Source of the DNA: an uncultured bacterium
Lineage (GTDB): Bacteria; Planctomycetota; UBA1135; GCA-002686595
Length of the DNA stretch: 33,761 nt
Direction of reading: 5' to 3'
NCBI GenBank assembly: GCA_938030175.1
Contig: CALHGQ010000357.1
Location: 1-33,761, forward strand
In this document: in pieces, positions 32,417 to 33,761 of the stretch
Numbering within the stretch: the stretch's first letter is position 1
Layout of the letters: the number at the start of each line of letters is the position of its first letter
Notes under the pieces: model-generated
Database searches by the model: none
What the model was told of the DNA's origin: nothing
The model's input: only the letters and a program-made list of their open reading frames with translations
Position numbers and translations under genes: made by a program

Positions 32417-33060
32417 ACTTGCCGTCACTATGGTCCCGAACCGTACCCAGAACCGCCACTCACCAGGCCAGACGACCGCGAGCGATCGAAAGGAACCTGG
32501 GGATCAGCGGAACCAGCTACGGCTTTCATGCGAGTGAATTAGGGGCCCGAGGGACAGCACGCAAGGGCCCCGCGTGCGTCGGCTCACCTTGCCTCGTGGC
32601 AGCCCATATCCATGCCGCCGCCCAGGACCCGCGCACGGGTCCCGAGCAGCTCTGAGTGCATCGGGTTCTGAACGAACGAGCCCGCGGAGACGCCGTCGCG
32701 GTCTGTTCCGGTTGTCGGCTGTTAGATCCCGGCGGTGATATAGACGTTCGTTTGCGGGGTACCGCCCTGGATGAGTGCGAAAGCCTGGGTGGGGGACGAG
32801 AGCGGTTTGGCCAAGGACAGCCCATCGTTCGCAGGATCGCCCACGTCACCGTCGACGTGGAGGACGCCCTTCGTTGGCTGACGGAGCCAAAGAAGCCATG
32901 AAGGCAGCGGCGAGGGGTGCCTTCGCGGAAAAGCGCCGCTTCACCGAGCCGCTGCCCGCAACAAGTGGCGGTTTTTAGCATCGCTCGGTATTTGCGGGGA
33001 CGCTAGTGGGTAGTCCGCTTTGCTTCCCCTCCCGTTTCGCTACGCCTTTCGTTTCTGCCT
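32417..33060. other. 644-bp region without a convincing gene
   Basis: The region follows a strong terminator. Short frames exist on both strands (for example 32656-32901 on the plus strand, 81 codons), but none has a ribosome-binding site, a recognisable domain or the high third-position GC of neighbouring genes. A TGA at 32653-32655 joins two open stretches, but no SECIS-like hairpin stands at the right distance. It may be degraded DNA or a long untranslated region of the next gene. Confidence 0.45.
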
Positions 33061-33717
33061 ATGTTCACTCGGTTCGGTGTGTCCCATTGCCTTGCCCTCT
33101 TCGCGCTGTTTCCGTTCGCTGCCTGCGCATCCGTGGGGGCAGAGGGAGCCGGCGCTGACGGGCTCTCGGCTGTGGGGGGGCCATCCAAGCGCATGACCGT
33201 GGGCATTGGTCGAACCTTCACCAGTGGCGATGTTTCCCCCTCGGAGGAACTGAAGACCCTTGGTGTCGAGCTGTCGTCAGACGCCGGTTTGGGGAGCCTC
33301 GGCTTTGAGGTGGGTCTAGCGCGCTCCGGGGCTGAGATCGACGAGTCGAATCCGTTGACGGGTCTGTCCGTAGACGGCGACATTGACCTGACCGAGATGT
33401 ACGTTGGGCTGCGAAAGGCGATCAAGCTCGGATTGGTCGAGGCGCACCTCGGGCTTGGTGTCTCGTACGTCGACTTGGGCAGCGATGTCGGGGTGTCGCT
33501 CCCTCTCACCTCCAGGGCCAACGGTCTCGACGGGGTGCCCGTCGACGACTCGACGGTCGGCGGGTACGTGCAGGCCGGTGCCTACTTACCGGTCACCGAC
33601 TGGTTCGGAGTCGGCCTTGCCGGGCGCTTCCGCGAAGGCCCGGACTTCGAGGAGGACGGCCGCACAGCTGATGGTTCGTTCTCAACGCTCGGCCTCACGC
33701 TCCACCTCTTTCGGTGA
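33061..33717 (+). CDS. small outer-membrane beta-barrel protein
   Basis: The product is 218 aa. It has a signal segment (CLALFALFPFAACAS) with a possible lipobox FAAC at about residues 19-22. The rest alternates hydrophobic and polar residues with repeated short strands (KRMTVGIGRTFT, LTEMYVGLRKAIK, VEAHLGLGVSYVDLG, GGYVQAGAYLPVTDWFGVGLAGRF, STLGLTLHLF). This matches an eight-strand OmpA/opacity-type barrel in length and pattern. No catalytic motif is present. No strong ribosome-binding site is visible. A copy of the terminator repeat begins 25 nt after the stop. Confidence 0.78.
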   Translation: MFTRFGVSHCLALFALFPFAACASVGAEGAGADGLSAVGGPSKRMTVGIGRTFTSGDVSPSEELKTLGVELSSDAGLGSLGFEVGLARSGAEIDESNPLTGLSVDGDIDLTEMYVGLRKAIKLGLVEAHLGLGVSYVDLGSDVGVSLPLTSRANGLDGVPVDDSTVGGYVQAGAYLPVTDWFGVGLAGRFREGPDFEEDGRTADGSFSTLGLTLHLFR

Positions 33718-33741
33718 CCGATCCGGGCCATTACCATAAAG

Positions 33742-33761
33742 AGAGCCGCGCGCCCGTGATG
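33742..33761 (+). terminator. left arm of an intrinsic terminator cut by the window edge
   Basis: AGAGCCGCGCGCCCGT at 33742-33757 is identical to the left arm and loop start of the terminator at 32380-32395. It lies 25 nt after a stop codon. The right arm would lie outside the window. Confidence 0.65.

Noticed and set aside
32419-32901. A third possible TGA readthrough (TGA at 32653-32655 between two open stretches, with CSGC downstream).
   Set aside because: The first half starts inside a terminator, neither half shows a domain or coding-like codon use, and the nearest hairpin has its loop only about 13 nt after the TGA, too close for a SECIS.

Overview
The window is about 33.8 kb of GC-rich bacterial DNA. 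It most likely comes from a planctomycete. The left edge holds a secreted protein with the planctomycete-specific PSCyt1/DUF1549/DUF1553 layout. The rest is rich in secreted proteins with carboxypeptidase-regulatory-like, FG-GAP, PQQ and prenyltransferase-like repeats, as is common in that phylum. I see no rRNA, tRNA, CRISPR array, transposase or phage genes.

Layout: 1-2993 (-) DUF1553-type cytochrome protein, cut by the window edge; 3110-3463 (+) small PQQ-repeat protein; 3460-5151 (-) secreted protein; 5490-8441 (+) membrane-anchored multi-domain carboxypeptidase-regulatory-like protein; 8801-11119 (+) GAF-GAF hybrid histidine kinase; 11232-14054 (-) 11-heme cytochrome lipoprotein; 14234-16093 (+) secreted carboxypeptidase-regulatory-like protein; 16173-17771 (-) HEAT-repeat/vWA protein; 18262-19920 (+) asparagine synthetase; 19917-20594 (-) helix-hairpin-helix protein; 20701-27617 (-) a four-gene electron-transfer operon; 27794-28348 (+) small membrane protein; 28677-29906 (+) prenyltransferase-like toroid protein; 30013-31080 (-) and 31302-32312 (+) two divergent genes each interrupted by one in-frame TGA; 33061-33717 (+) outer-membrane beta-barrel protein.

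Two systems stand out. First, the divergent pair at 30013-32312 looks like two selenoprotein genes. In the thioredoxin-like protein the TGA sits exactly at the first cysteine position of the CGPC active site, giving U-G-P-C. In the FG-GAP protein the TGA precedes a cysteine, giving U-C. In both, a stable stem-loop follows, with a G/U-containing apical loop starting 20-21 nt after the TGA, which matches the position of bacterial SECIS elements.

Second, the operon read from 27617 down to 20701 encodes, in order: a fusion of ferredoxin, FAD/NAD(P) oxidoreductase and a diheme-b-like membrane domain; a 23-heme c-type cytochrome; an outer-membrane barrel; and a 7-heme lipoprotein cytochrome. This reads as a complete route from NAD(P)H through the inner membrane, periplasm and outer membrane, that is, a porin-cytochrome conduit with its own built-in inner-membrane electron source. 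The separate 11-heme lipoprotein at 11232-14054 may be a further partner. Together these three cytochromes carry 41 CXXCH motifs.
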